Positions 1 to 10,845 of a stretch of 64,000 nt of DNA are shown here, in pieces. The stretch is taken from positions 10,224,688 through 10,288,687 of the forward strand of contig OZ025286.1 in the NCBI GenBank assembly GCA_964019165.1, in the 5' to 3' direction. The translations under genes were made by a program, and so were the position numbers. The number at the start of each line of letters is the position of its first letter. Position 1 is the stretch's first letter. This stretch comes from Mastigias papua. Taxonomy: Eukaryota; Cnidaria; Scyphozoa; Rhizostomeae; Mastigiidae. Below the pieces are notes generated by a model. That model made no database searches, was not told the origin of the DNA, and saw nothing but the letters and a program-made list of their open reading frames with translations.

Positions 1-2564
1 GAAAAGAGCTTTGAAGGAATGTGCCTCAGCTGTGGGTCAGAAGTCGATTTTCTCAATGTTTGGAAAGAAGGATAGCGACACTGTTGAGGTTGAAAATACA
101 GCAGAAGTACTAGAGGAAGGCCTACTACATGATGAATCCTCGCCACCCCCCAGCAAAGTGGCAAAGAGTGACACTACAAATGTTACAACTGAAAATGCAA
201 AACAACAAGATGAATTTGGAACTCACTGGTACAAAGGAAAGAAATTAGACTTAAACTGGCTTATTATGTCTGAGAGCTGTCTTGAAGTTAGATATGAAAG
301 AAAAGACAAAAGGCAAAGGCCTATCATGAAATGCCTTGTTTGTAACCAGCTTGAAATGCATGTTAAAAGGTTCACCGTCAATGGTCGAATACCTGTGGCT
401 CAAGGAATTCGTGTTGATGGTAAGGACAGGCTTCGTTTGATAGTTGACCATTTATGTTCTGCTGCCCATGAAGAGGCATTACGACTCAAAAAGCTTGATG
501 ATGCTTGGAAGGATAGGTCAGATGCCCATCCCTGGGTACGAATAGTGAAGAAATGTAAAGCTGAGACCTTACAATTGCTTCTAAAACTTGCAGTTGATGT
601 ATACAATGACTGCAGAGTAGAAACTGTCAGTGCATGGAGCTGGGCATCAAGATCTTTGTCTGGTGATCATAGCAACAATTTGTTGCACATATTTAGAGAT
701 AATGGATGGGATGCTGATTTTGTTCCTTACAATCAACCAGGCTCTGCCTACCATTACAGAGACCCTATGACATATGCTGAAATGAGAGAAATTATCAGTG
801 AACATGAAATGAAAAAAGTAGCAGATTTGTTAAAAGAATGTGTCTGCTATTCAGTACAAATTGATGGCAGTTCAGACAAACAACAAGTGGATTCCAAATT
901 CATCACTGCAAGATTTCTCCCACAAAATGAAGTTTCTGTGAAAACTGTATTTCTGGGTATTTCAAGTAGTGACCTTGGGGGTGCAGATGGTTTGCTTGAT
1001 GCACTTACCACTTGTTTAAAGAGTGTGGGAGTTGATACAGAGAAACTTGTTGGAATAACTACAGACGGTGAAAATGCCAACACTGGTAAGAATGGTGGAC
1101 TCTGGAAACTTCTAAAGGATTACACTGGAAAAGAATTGCTCACTGCATGGTGAATATGCCATCGCTCTGATTTGGCTTTGGAGTCTGTACAGTCTGAAGT
1201 TCCTGAATTGTCATTGTGGATGACCAATGTACTTGCTGTTTCCAAATTTTTCAGACAATCACCTCGCAGAGTAAAGTACCTTCACAAAGAAGATCCCAAA
1301 TGTCTGACATTTCCTAAGCACTTTGAAGTGCGATTTGCTGAGCACACTTTGAATGTGCTGAAGGCAGTGCTAAATAATCTTGAAGCAGCAAAGCAAGTGT
1401 GGACAAAGATGTGTTCTGGTGAAATTCACGCTGAAAAAATTGAAAACAGAATGGCTCAAGGCTTTTTAGATAAATGGAAACATGATGGTCAACAGTTTTG
1501 GTTAACAACTTTGATGTTTGATTTGTGCAAAATATTTAAGAATCTCCAGAAAATTTTTCAAAAGTCACACCTAATTTTGTTGGATATTATAACTGCAAGA
1601 GATGCTGCAGTTGAGAATCTCAAAGTAATGAATGAAATACCAATACCAGGTGGGAGAGAGGAGAAATGTCGTGGAAACTTTGAAGAAGTTTCTTCTCCAA
1701 CTAATTCAAGACAGAAAAGAAACATAATGAACAAATATGTGACAACAACACACAGGAATGACATGGCAGTGAGAACAGAGATTGTCCAATCAGCAATAAA
1801 TTTTTTAGATGAGAGAATGAACCTTGAAAATGATGGAACTTTAAAAAATTTGATGAAAATTTTAGATGCCAAATCATCTACAGAGCTCATCACAGCAAGC
1901 AGAGATTTAGCCAGTCAACTATTTGGCCCAGAAAAGATTGAAGATTTTGTCTCTGACACATGTATGTCATGGAGGAAGATAGTTGCCATTGAAGATCCTG
2001 CTATTGAAGACAATGGCACATTTTACGCATTGAAATTAAGAAAAATGGTGCAAGCAAGCTGTGGTCTTTTGAAAACATTTCTAGCATCGTTTTTAACCTT
2101 AACCCCACATAGCATGGGGACTGAAAGAACAGTCTCTCATTACAACAATATCAAGACCTCAAACAGAGCTTCACTTAGCCAACAGTCAATAAACAGCATT
2201 ATGCACATCTCCTTAAATGGTAAAGGAACAGCCTTTTATGATCCAAGAAATGCAGTTGCTGAATTTTTGAAGCAAAAAGAGAGGCGTGACAGACAGCCTG
2301 ACCAAGAAATATATCAGACTAGAAGTTTTATTAAAAAGTTTTTTCAAAAAGACAATGGTTGTTTATAATTGCTATTAGTAACTTTTTCAAAAGTGTGGAC
2401 CTCAATTTGAACACTTAAAATGGTTTTGCATGTTAAAATTTCTGTTATGTCATATACATTTTATTCAAAGTTATTATAACAATGGCGCTATTTTTTCTGT
2501 GTACTGGCTTGGGCCCCAAACTAAGATTTTCCCCAGTAGTTGGTTTTGCTTAAAAGAGGCTCTG
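1..2564 (+). mobile_element. hAT transposon 1, right-hand part (left end outside window)
   Basis: The stretch holds a hAT-type transposase frame (2-2368) and about 195 bp of 3' non-coding sequence. The right end is placed at 2564, where the reverse strand reads CAGAGCCTCTTTTAAGC, a plausible hAT terminus. The next eight bases (ttatgaat) would be the target duplication; its partner lies left of the window. Just beyond 2565 the minus-strand endonuclease frame of a non-LTR element resumes, which supports this boundary. Boundary confidence is moderate because only one end is visible. Confidence 0.7.
2..2368 (+). pseudogene. hAT-family transposase (KIAA1586/ZNF862-like), one in-frame stop, 5' end off window
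   Basis: The frame is already open at base 2, so the true start lies upstream of the window. Visible parts in order: a low-complexity acidic leader; a Cys/His zinc-binding segment (CLVCNQ, then HLCSAAH); DUF4371-like catalytic-core pieces, with one Asp in VQIDGSSD and one in ITTDGENA; and a C-terminal hAT dimerisation segment (MGTERTVSHYNNIKT). A TGA at 1151-1153 interrupts the frame, and the same frame continues to 2368. The context (W-stop-ICHR) suggests a lost Cys codon of a C-x-C-H type motif. Otherwise the frame is undamaged. It could be a recently killed transposase or, less likely, a domesticated gene. Confidence 0.8.
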
Positions 2565-2572
2565 TTATGAAT

Positions 2573-3135
2573 GGAATGAAATGTTTAGAAAGAAGAAGGC
2601 TGATAAAGTCAGAAGTGGGAGAATGAGAATCATAATTTAATAAGTTTATGTTAAAATCACCTAAAATAAATACCTGCTTATATACAACAGAGGGTTTAAA
2701 TAGTGTTTCATCGATGTATTCTGTGAAGTTTTCAGTTTCAGTACTTGGATGACGCTATGAGCAACAAATCAATATGTTTCTTTCCTTTGAAGATTCAATT
2801 TCAGTCCACACTGTCTCATATTCATCACTGTCACTCTTTAGATCAGACCTGTGAACAGGGCCCAGGCTAGTTTTAATATAAAGACCAACACCATCATTTT
2901 GACTATTAGATTTTGAAGAGAAAAAATCATAACCAGGAATGTCAACATTAGTGCTCAAAGGCCTTTCAAACGAATCCCAGGTTTCAGAAACAGCAACTAC
3001 ATCAAAACTAATATTTAGGTTAGACAGCAAAGTTAGAAGCTCATCAAAGTGACAGGAAAGACTTCTTATATTCATATGTAGAAAAGAAAGATCATGATGA
3101 GAAGTGCTTGAAGTGGATAGCTCTTGGATAGTATG
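2573..3135 (-). pseudogene. Non-LTR element A, ORF2 apurinic-type endonuclease segment
   Basis: The reverse strand encodes an exonuclease-endonuclease-phosphatase fold segment: FLHMNIRSL near its start (the usual N-x-R-S-L), then VVAVSETW with the catalytic Glu, and GVGLYIK. After a frame break near 2755 the strand continues with VFILGDFNIN, the Asp/Asn metal-binding block, to about 2573. The frame break and the nested insertions show it is dead. The N-terminal side is cut by hAT 2 at 3136, and the RT side is cut by hAT 1 near 2564. Confidence 0.8.
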
Positions 3136-6100
3136 CAGTGGCGGCTCGTGGTATTTTTCGCTGGGGGGGGGGGCAAGGCTGTAAAAAACTGGGTGTGGTC
3201 GAAAAAACCTTTTACAGCCACACCCAAAAAGTGACATTGGATAACTTTACCTCCAGATAGTAAAATACAGTTCTTTAATAAGAAGCAAATTATCTGGTTT
3301 CAGCCTGAATGTTTTTCAATATTTTGTCAAATCCAGTCTGAGATGTTTCTTACATTTATAGACTTTCAATGGTAAAAACAACCCAGATTAGGTAACTGTG
3401 GTGCAATAACAAGGATGTTACAGTTTTTTGAAGCATGTAATTTTATCAACAAGCATGTAGTTTTATCAAAAATTTACTTGTAAAAACAATTCTTTAAAGT
3501 TGTTTGAAACTCAGCCTGCCTGCTTCTTAATTTTTGCCCAATTCCTACTTCATGTTTCTTATAGACATGCGTCTCATAGAGTGTAATCAAAAAATAATAA
3601 CTGCTATTTTTGGAAAATAAGAGATATTATTGCTTCAATCTGCTTCAAGAATCACAACTATCGATAGCTAGTATTTTTTTCTACTAATTGGAAGAATAAC
3701 TAAGTCAGGCAGAGAGTTTTTCAAACTATTTTTATATAATTGAAAGTATTCATTCCATGGGCATTAAATAATATAAATTGTCTAGAATGATTTATTTCTG
3801 TCTAAAAAATTTACAGAGATTCTAGGTGATGTAATCAGAAACTGTCAAATATAATATGCAGGCTTGGCTTGCAATTTTCAAAAAATTCATAGAGGCTCTT
3901 GAGCTACTTAGAAAGAAATTTAGCTCTTCTATTCTTGAGCTGGGCAAACATATTAATCACATGTTGATTGAAGTCAATTGAATCTCTAACCAGATTCTTT
4001 TCTATGGAAAGCATAGCCAAAGCATTGCTATACATCACAGAGAGCTCAGAATGAAGCTTCATTTCATCAAGAAAAGGAAATGATGCTGCAGCACTTTCTA
4101 CAGCCTTGGTTGGGAAGCAACATTACAAACTTCCCCCAATCTCATTAAAATTTCCTCATTAAAGCATTCACACATGGGCCTTTTTGCAAAAGGCTCCTCA
4201 TTTACAGCACAGGATTCATTGTGAAAAATATCTGGGATTTTTTTATCTGGCATTGTTGAGTGACACCACAAAATTTCTTATGCATGTATGAATGAAGGTT
4301 GAGCTGATTTGATGCTTTTGCAGCTGGGCATACAGAAAATCTACATGTGGTATCAAATGGTGAAAAAACCTCAGATAGAGTATAAAGCTCCAGTCCTCAA
4401 GCCTAAGGAGGAGGCCACTTGCATCATGAACACTAGCTTTGTCCTTTTCCAGGTATTTACTATCCTGTTAAAGCATTCCTTCAAGTCATCCTTATGCTCA
4501 AAAACAGTAGAAACAATTCTACATTCAAAGTTCCACCTGGTCTGCACAGATCTTGCAATTCTTATGGCAACACAATCATCAAGGCATGATACTCTCTTTG
4601 TAGAGTGAGAGAAAACAGAAAATGAATTTAGGTGTGCAAAGAACAATCTTACACTATCAATTTGTGAAGTAGCCTGTTGCAGAACAAGATTAAGTTGGTG
4701 GGCATAGCAATGAACATAATGAGCATTGGGGTATGCTTCCCTAAAATGCTCTAAACACCTCTATGCTGGCCACTCATTACTGAGGCATTATCATAATACT
4801 GTGCAACAAGTTTTTGCTTGTAATGAGCATTAGGAAGAATGCTATTCAAACAGCTGATTGCATTAGCAGATCTATTTTCAGCATTACCTTGTGGTAAGTC
4901 ACAGAAAGTCCAGAAGCTCTCAACAACCTTTCCAGACACAATATACCTAAATACTACAACATTTTGCAAGTGATTTGATACATCAGTTGTATCATCTGCA
5001 ATCACTGCCACAAAGTCAGCTTGCTCTATCTCTTTCTGAATTGTGCACTGCAAAGTTTTAAACATACTATCAAGCAACTCATTCTGGACAGTTCTAGAAG
5101 TACCCTTAAACACAGTAGCTGATTCTAAGTGTTGATTTAAAACAGAATCAAGAGCTGCTGTAAAGTTGACCAAACCAAGAAACACACCTGGGTTTTCTGA
5201 AGTAAGAGTTTCATCATGACCTCTTAATGCCAGCTCAAATGCACCACAGAATTTGATGCAGTCAATAATTCTGGATAGAATATGGTGGGGGTTTTTTTAA
5301 CTTCAAGATTGTGTTGAATAATGGAATCCCTATAAGCTTTACTTAGCTGCTCGGCAATATTTGTTTTGCCACAAAATGTCAGCTTCAAGCAATTCTCAAC
5401 ATGACAACTAAATTTGACATGTCGCTTGACCTTCTCAGAAAGATGTTTCCAGTCGTTCACACCAGACTGAGTCCAAGCTTTTTCTCGTTGAGCATCTTCA
5501 AAAAGCAGACAAAGAAAGCAATAAACTTGTCCAGAATGACTGCAGCCAGTAAGCGCTTCACCTCCAATTTTTCTTCCAAAGTTAACTGTCTGAAAGGACG
5601 ACTTCGCAGACTTCTAACAGCATTCTTTGCTATAGAGCGCAGTAAAGATGACAGAATAAAACATTGTATAAGCACTACCGAAGACTGCAAACAGTTCGAC
5701 TGATGCCTCGTGAACTCAAAAAATCACACCGCAGTCCTAGTTAGTAGCTTTGCGTTGGCAAGGCATCACCACACCTCATGGTAGTTGTTGTTGTATCTGG
5801 GAGGGCAGATTTGAATTTGCCCCACTTTCGTCGATTTCAGCCAATCGTATGGCGTTTCTAGCGGCGTTTGGCTTTTGATGTTTTCCAGTGCGCATGTCAA
5901 GCAGCCGATTTGAAGGGCAAAATAATTTCTGCCCCGCAAATGACATCATCTTAATTCATGCACGCTCAGCAGTTTTGATTGAAGCAAAGTGAGGCTCGAC
6001 GTCAAACAAATGGCAACGAATCCCGTATAAAAATATAAACGGCCTAGAGAAATCATTGAGACCCTACAATAATTTACTAATTTCTATCAATCACTGTGAA

Positions 6101-6172
6101 GAAATTTTATTTCTGCATTTTCTTTGGGGGGGGGGGCACTGCCCAAAATGCCCTATTGACGAGCCGCCACTG
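3136..6172 (-). mobile_element. hAT transposon 2 (3,037 bp) with 8-bp target duplication
   Basis: The ends are inverted repeats: CAGTGGCGGCTCGT at 3136 and its complement ending at 6172. Just inside each end is a G-run (near 3161 and 6126). The duplication ATAGTATG is exact at 3128-3135 and 6173-6180, and 8 bp is characteristic of hAT. The interior holds a broken minus-strand transposase related to ZMYM1-like hATs. It sits inside the endonuclease gene of non-LTR element A. Confidence 0.92.
3860..5703 (-). pseudogene. hAT 2 transposase (ZMYM1-like, DUF4371), multiply frameshifted
   Basis: Fragments in order on the minus strand: 5690-5457 and 5460-5224 give the leader and the zinc-finger-adjacent region (HVENCLKL, TNIAEQLSKAYRD). 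5185-4751 gives a DUF4371 core with IADDTTDVSN (catalytic Asp) and VAQYYDNASVMSGQ (second Asp block). 4646-4371 gives a further segment (VQTRWNFECR). 4200-3860 contains recognisable C-terminal remnants with stops. Several frameshifts separate the fragments, so no full-length protein can be made. The family is clear, but exact endpoints are approximate. Confidence 0.75.
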
Positions 6173-7088
6173 ATAGTATGGTAGCTAGAGTTAATATTAT
6201 AAGACAAGTGTTCATCAATATCATAGTCTTGCAGGTCCGGCAAGTTGGTAAGATGTGAGGTAATTTCAAATGACGGTTGTAATGAATTGTGGAGGCGCTT
6301 CCCCTCGTGAGACTCCCCCTAGGAATAGGGTTATAGGGATGAGGGTTAAGGGCCTCACATTATTATCATTTATGTTTATAATTTAGCTAATTGAGCTCAG
6401 AGAGCAGAAGAAATCTGGCGATCGATTGTGAGTTATGTTAATTTTATGAAGATACGCAGAAAGGAAATTATCTCGATACAAATATACTAATAGAAGAACT
6501 CTTAGGTGATCTACGAACAATCTGAAATTTATGGACATTCATTTGAAAGAACAGAGAAGAAGATAGTGGAAAAGAAAGAAGGCTGATCAGAACTATCAAG
6601 ACCAAGTAACTTTGATCGTTTTTTCTAATATATGTATATTGAGCTCAATTAGCAATTATTCTTTGTTATTTGTAAATTGATTTCATTTGATTATATACAG
6701 TCCTCTTGCATTAGAACTTATATTTCGAACCCCGGTCACATGGGGTAATTTCTAACCTTGCGACCTTAGGGGGAAATACAGCAAGAATTTCCTCACCTAG
6801 GCCAGAACTGAAACTTAGCAAGGATATTTCTTACAATGGTAGAGAATCTACAATAGAGGGTTTGTCATAACCAAAAAGATTAGAAAGTGTTTCATTTTCA
6901 ATAGAGCTAAAAGGGAAGATGTTTTCATGGAAATCAAGTGTGCAATTTAGACAAAACCTGGGGACATCATCAGGTTCATTACAGAGTGCCTCATATTCAG
7001 AAGCAAATATATCATTACAGAGAATGCCCTTTGTGGTCACATTTTTGTGACAAATGCCACAGGGAAGTTTAGGGTTTCTAACCATCAT
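6173..7088 (-). pseudogene. Non-LTR element A, ORF2 N-terminus (zinc finger) with unassigned interruption
   Basis: From 7088 the minus strand starts with a Met-Met and a Cys-rich finger (CGICHKN, GILC, FCLNC), a PHD-like module placed ahead of the endonuclease in many invertebrate non-LTR ORF2 proteins. The frame stops at 6831. A second coding piece (LTNLPDLQDYDIDEH) lies at about 6290-6181 and leads to the hAT 2 boundary. The 0.5 kb between (about 6300-6790) contains stops in all frames I followed and may be another insertion, but I could not find clear ends. Confidence 0.6.
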
Positions 7089-7132
7089 TTAGATTTATAA
7101 ATATCAATGAACTGAAAAAAGGAAAAGATTTA

Positions 7133-7190
7133 TGTTTCACATGTTATTTTTTATGTTTGTGGGCTTACAGGAATCGCACAAGCAAGCTGA
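7133..7190 (-). repeat. Gypsy 3' LTR, first part
   Basis: Matches 14902-14959 with one mismatch. It ends in TGA, the 3-bp target duplicated by the Harbinger insertion that follows. Confidence 0.95.
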
Positions 7191-7520
7191 AGGCCTGTGC
7201 AAACGATCTAACATTTCGCCTAACATTTGACCTAACATCATGTTAGGCGAAATGTTAGATCGTTTGCACACCTTGTTAGGGCTCCTAACATAATGTTTTG
7301 CAATGTTGGGCGATGTTTGATCAAGATCAAACATTTCACCTAACATTTCATTGTTCTCAATTTGTTGGTTGAAATGTTAGATCGTTTGCACGCAAGTCTA
7401 ACATTGTTAGGCGCGCGCACGCGCACTGACTTCTTTATTCGCGCCAAATTTTTCGCTCACGTTGTTTCGTTGTCGACAAGTAAAGTAAGCCCAGGTTTTG
7501 CAAACACTGATAAGTTAAAG

Positions 7521-8513
7521 ATGAACGATTCATCACACAATTACGAAGAATCAGATGAATATCTCGAAGATGCCAGTGATGTTGATGAGAGAGAGTTTGT
7601 TGAAAGTGGATCTGAGGACGATGGGGAAGCTCGTAGACAGTTTACATATAGAGAGAGATCCCAACTGAAAAGAATAAGAAACAGTGTAACGGACGAAGGC
7701 TTAAAAGAAAGAAGAATGAAGATTTCTTACAATCATCATCCACAGCAGGTACAATTAAAACCCACAAAGCAGATAAAGAAATGGGATTCCAGAGAAACTT
7801 CTTCTCTTATAGAACTCATTGAGCAAAGGCCTTGCCTATGGAATGTTAACGACCGGACCTATCACTCCAGAGTAGAAAGAGAAAGGGCTTTGAATGAAAT
7901 TGGAGATCAGATTGGAGTTTCTGCTGCAGAATGCAAATCAAAGGTTGCAATTTTGAGGGGGCAGCTTGGAAGGGAAATGGCTAAAGTAGTCAAAACAAAG
8001 TCAGGGCAAGTTACAAATGACCTGTATAAACCGAGCTGGATTTTCTGGGACCAGCTTCAGTTCCTTCGTCCAGTTCTGCAGCCAGGCAAAAGTAAAGATA
8101 ACTTTGCTTTGCCCAATGAGTCCTCTTCACAAGGTACTGAAGATGCAGTTGCTGAAAAGGAAAGTACTTTTAAATCAACCCCCCATAGTAGAAAGAAGAA
8201 AAAGGGAATCATTGAAAAGAAGCAAGAGATGCTTGAAACCTGCATAAATGTGCTTAAGGAGCAGCCCAGGGAAAATGGCAAAGAACAATGCAACTTTTCT
8301 TTTTATGTGGCAGACAAGTTGCAAAAATTTGATGGAAAGACAAGGGCCATTGCTGAAAAAAGGATATGTGATATCCTGTTTGACATAGAGATCAATGATG
8401 TTTCATTCCCATCCAGAAATGAAACTGCTTGGTACAATCAGAACTATTATGGAGGAAAGATAGATCAAGATAATGCTCAATACAGTTTTATGACAATGTT
8501 GAAATCACCATAA
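7521..8513 (+). CDS. Harbinger MADF/Myb-like DNA-binding protein
   Basis: A 330-residue protein starting at the first ATG after the terminal repeat region; the frame is open further upstream, but only through inverted-repeat sequence. The N-terminus is very acidic. A MADF-type domain spans about residues 90-180 (SLIELIEQRPCLWNV, ALNEIGDQIGVSAAECKSKV, WIFWDQLQFL), followed by a basic Lys-rich linker. In PIF/Harbinger elements the second protein binds the subterminal repeats and carries the nuclease to the nucleus. That role is inferred from family. It converges on the transposase gene; the stop codons are about 730 bp apart. Confidence 0.88.
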   Translation: MNDSSHNYEESDEYLEDASDVDEREFVESGSEDDGEARRQFTYRERSQLKRIRNSVTDEGLKERRMKISYNHHPQQVQLKPTKQIKKWDSRETSSLIELIEQRPCLWNVNDRTYHSRVERERALNEIGDQIGVSAAECKSKVAILRGQLGREMAKVVKTKSGQVTNDLYKPSWIFWDQLQFLRPVLQPGKSKDNFALPNESSSQGTEDAVAEKESTFKSTPHSRKKKKGIIEKKQEMLETCINVLKEQPRENGKEQCNFSFYVADKLQKFDGKTRAIAEKRICDILFDIEINDVSFPSRNETAWYNQNYYGGKIDQDNAQYSFMTMLKSP

Positions 8514-9243
8514 CATGCATTAACTATTATATTTCTCTAGCAAAATAAATCTTTGTTCCAAGGATGTGGTCAATATTTATGATTGGGCTTGGGTAGCAAA
8601 AGAGCTTTTAAGCATAGGGGTGGGGTGAAAAAATCACATTTAATTATGCATATTTTATATAAGATAACTAAGTATTTTAGGTAAAATATTAAGCAAAGGT
8701 GTATCAAAAAACTGGCATCTTTAAATAAATTATGATTGTAATGCAGGCAACTGGAACTTATTCCAGCTAAAGCAAGTAAATAAACAAATAAGGTTCTTTG
8801 GGTTGTTTTCTATCATAAAGCCCTTCATGCAAATAATGCTAATAAACTTAATCTGTATAATTTCCATGTCTCTAGCTGTAAGAAAACTAGTTGCACTTTT
8901 ACAGTAACATAACACAAAGGTGGGGGTAGTTATTTCCTGTTTTCCTTAGGTGGTGTAATAAAAATTGAGTTAAGAAGATGCCAGGATAAAAATCTTTTTG
9001 AGGGTACACAATACCTTTTTCTCAGTTTTCACTCTGGTCACAAATAATTACTGCTGCCTAAGTATATATTGCTAGTCTTTATATGTATTAAAATTGACTC
9101 CATTGCCATGGAATAGCACCTTCATTACAGAAATATTCTTTGAAAATTTCTCTGATTTCCTTTGCATTGTTGCTAGAATTATGTCCTGTACTAGGTACTC
9201 TAATATCCAGCAATGTGCTTGGTGCATGGCCTGCTCTCCATAG
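8514..9243. other. Intergenic space between the convergent Harbinger 1 genes
   Basis: AT-rich sequence holding the 3' untranslated regions of both genes. An AATAAA at about 8544-8549, roughly 30 bp after the MADF stop, could serve as its poly(A) signal. No further coding signal is seen. Confidence 0.5.
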
Positions 9244-10290
9244 TTAAGGTGAAAGTGTTTCATATTTGTCTTCTCTGTCAGCCAAACCGGTAGGACAGTA
9301 TATTACTCTGGATTTGCTTTTTCTAAGGTAATTATGAAGGGTCAAAGCTGTCATTGTTACATCTTCTATTGTTTCTGGTGACAAGGCAATTGGTGAACGA
9401 AATATACGCCATCTGTTGGCAAGAATTCCAAATAAGTTCTCTGATATTCGCCTGGCACAGCTATGCCTGTAATTGTAGACTCTCCTCTCATCTGTCAGAC
9501 CAGCCTGTGGAAAGGGCTTCATCATATATTCCTTAAGTGCAAAGGCATCATCACCAACAAAAACATGAGGAACTCTGATAACTCCATATGGGAGACATTT
9601 TGCCTCTGGAAGACACAAGTCTCTATTTTCAATAGCATGGGCTAAACTGGATTTATTCCAGACACCACCATCAGAAATCCTCCCATTAGTCCCTATGTCT
9701 GCATAAAGGCATTCATAATCTGGACCAGCAATAGCAAGTAAGACTATTGAATGCATATGTTTATAGTTGAAATAATATGATCCTGAATTTACTGGGGGTT
9801 GCATGACTATGTGTTTTCCATCTATGGCTCCAACACAATTTGGAAAATTCCATTTTTTCTGAAATTCATCTGTGATTTTGATCCATTCCTCTGTTATTGT
9901 GGGGACTTTAAGGTACACTGGTGTGAGGTTTTTGACTACTGCAGCACACACTTCCTTAATAATATACGAGATAGCAGATGCTGATATCCTGAATTGAAAT
10001 TGAAGTGACCTATAGCTCTCACCAGTTGCCAAAAATCTAATTGCAAGAGTGAGTCTAGACTTGGCACTAATGACCGGATTGCCACCACTAATTTGTTTTG
10101 GGGTAATATCTTTTTCAATTTGTGACAACAAAAACAAAAGGTCCTCGTGAGACATTCTCATCATTTCCTTGTATCCTTGGCTATCTTCCACGCTCAGCTC
10201 TTTGATAATATTGGCGTCAAACCCTTTTTCATCTCTTCTTTTGATCCAATTTCTTTCCTTTCTTTCTTTCCTTCCTTCTTTCTTCCTCAT
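9244..10290 (-). CDS. PIF/Harbinger DDE transposase (HARBI1-like)
   Basis: A 348-residue protein of usual length for the family. Basic N-terminus, then a helix-turn-helix-like stretch (LTLAIRFLATGESYRSLQFQFRIS is the family's recognisable start), and a DDE_Tnp_4 core: first Asp in GAIDGKHI, second in VFVGDDAFAL, Glu in ISENLFGILANRW. All three catalytic residues are present with no stop or frameshift, so it may be active. It cuts and pastes the element with its partner MADF protein. Confidence 0.93.
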   Translation of the reverse strand: MRKKEGRKERKERNWIKRRDEKGFDANIIKELSVEDSQGYKEMMRMSHEDLLFLLSQIEKDITPKQISGGNPVISAKSRLTLAIRFLATGESYRSLQFQFRISASAISYIIKEVCAAVVKNLTPVYLKVPTITEEWIKITDEFQKKWNFPNCVGAIDGKHIVMQPPVNSGSYYFNYKHMHSIVLLAIAGPDYECLYADIGTNGRISDGGVWNKSSLAHAIENRDLCLPEAKCLPYGVIRVPHVFVGDDAFALKEYMMKPFPQAGLTDERRVYNYRHSCARRISENLFGILANRWRIFRSPIALSPETIEDVTMTALTLHNYLRKSKSRVIYCPTGLADREDKYETLSP

Positions 10291-10556
10291 CTTCCATTAA
10301 TTCCAAAACACACAAGACTGCCACAATTTTGCGTTTTCTTAGCTGTGACCATGAAGAAGCAGAGGACATTTTGGAACTGATCGCCTAGTTGTTGTCCCGC
10401 GCAAATTAAATCGATCACTGCACAGGCGCAAAATGTTAGGCTAAATGTTAGGTGAAATGTTAGGTTCGTTTGCACACTTAGCCAACATCAACAAACTTCT
10501 CATAGCAAAAGTTTGATGAAATGTTAGACCAAATGTTAGATCGTTTGCACAAGGCT

Positions 10557-10636
10557 TGACTGTATCTGGTGCATCTAACTCAGATATATATATATGTGAT
10601 TGACAAGTCACTAAAGCGGAAGTACATATTGTAACA
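10557..10636 (-). repeat. Gypsy 3' LTR, second part
   Basis: Matches 14957-15036 with no difference seen, starting with the duplicated TGA and ending GTAACA. Confidence 0.95.
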
Positions 10637-10650
10637 TCTCCCTTTTTTTT
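10637..10650 (-). other. Gypsy polypurine tract
   Basis: Reads AAAAAAAAGGGAGA on the minus strand, directly upstream of the 3' LTR: the expected plus-strand primer. Confidence 0.85.
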
Positions 10651-10845
10651 AACAAACAAAACAAAATAGAACAAACATAACTTGATGTATATTACATGAC
10701 TAATTGCAACAACAAAACTGGTAAATGTTCCTAACGGTTTATCCTATAAATTGGAAATTAATTATCACCCCTGATTTTGAAACTGTTCCTCCATATTAAT
10801 AACAATCATTATGTTCAATCAAATGTCTATATTTAATAACGTCCT

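Larger units (their letters stand above)
7191..10556. mobile_element. PIF/Harbinger transposon 1 (3,366 bp), apparently intact
   Basis: The inverted repeats share TGTGCAAACGATCTAACATT at both ends. The 3-bp duplication TGA is at 7188-7190 and 10557-10559, and the intact LTR at 14902-15036 shows the unoccupied site. Subterminal regions (7191-7400 and 10430-10550) hold many copies of an AACATTTC/GTTAGG motif in both orientations, typical transposase-binding arrays. Two convergent genes are inside: a MADF-domain protein (plus) and a DDE nuclease (minus). This two-gene plan is diagnostic for the superfamily. Confidence 0.95.

Noticed and set aside
1..2368. Alternative genetic code or selenocysteine explaining the UGA
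   Set aside because: Other dead elements in the window carry TAA and TGA stops alike plus frameshifts, and no SECIS-like element was evident. Ordinary decay is simpler.
4309..4608. Plus-strand open frames within 4.3-5.7 kb
   Set aside because: They are antisense shadows of the hAT 2 transposase, which shows recognisable DUF4371 motifs on the minus strand.
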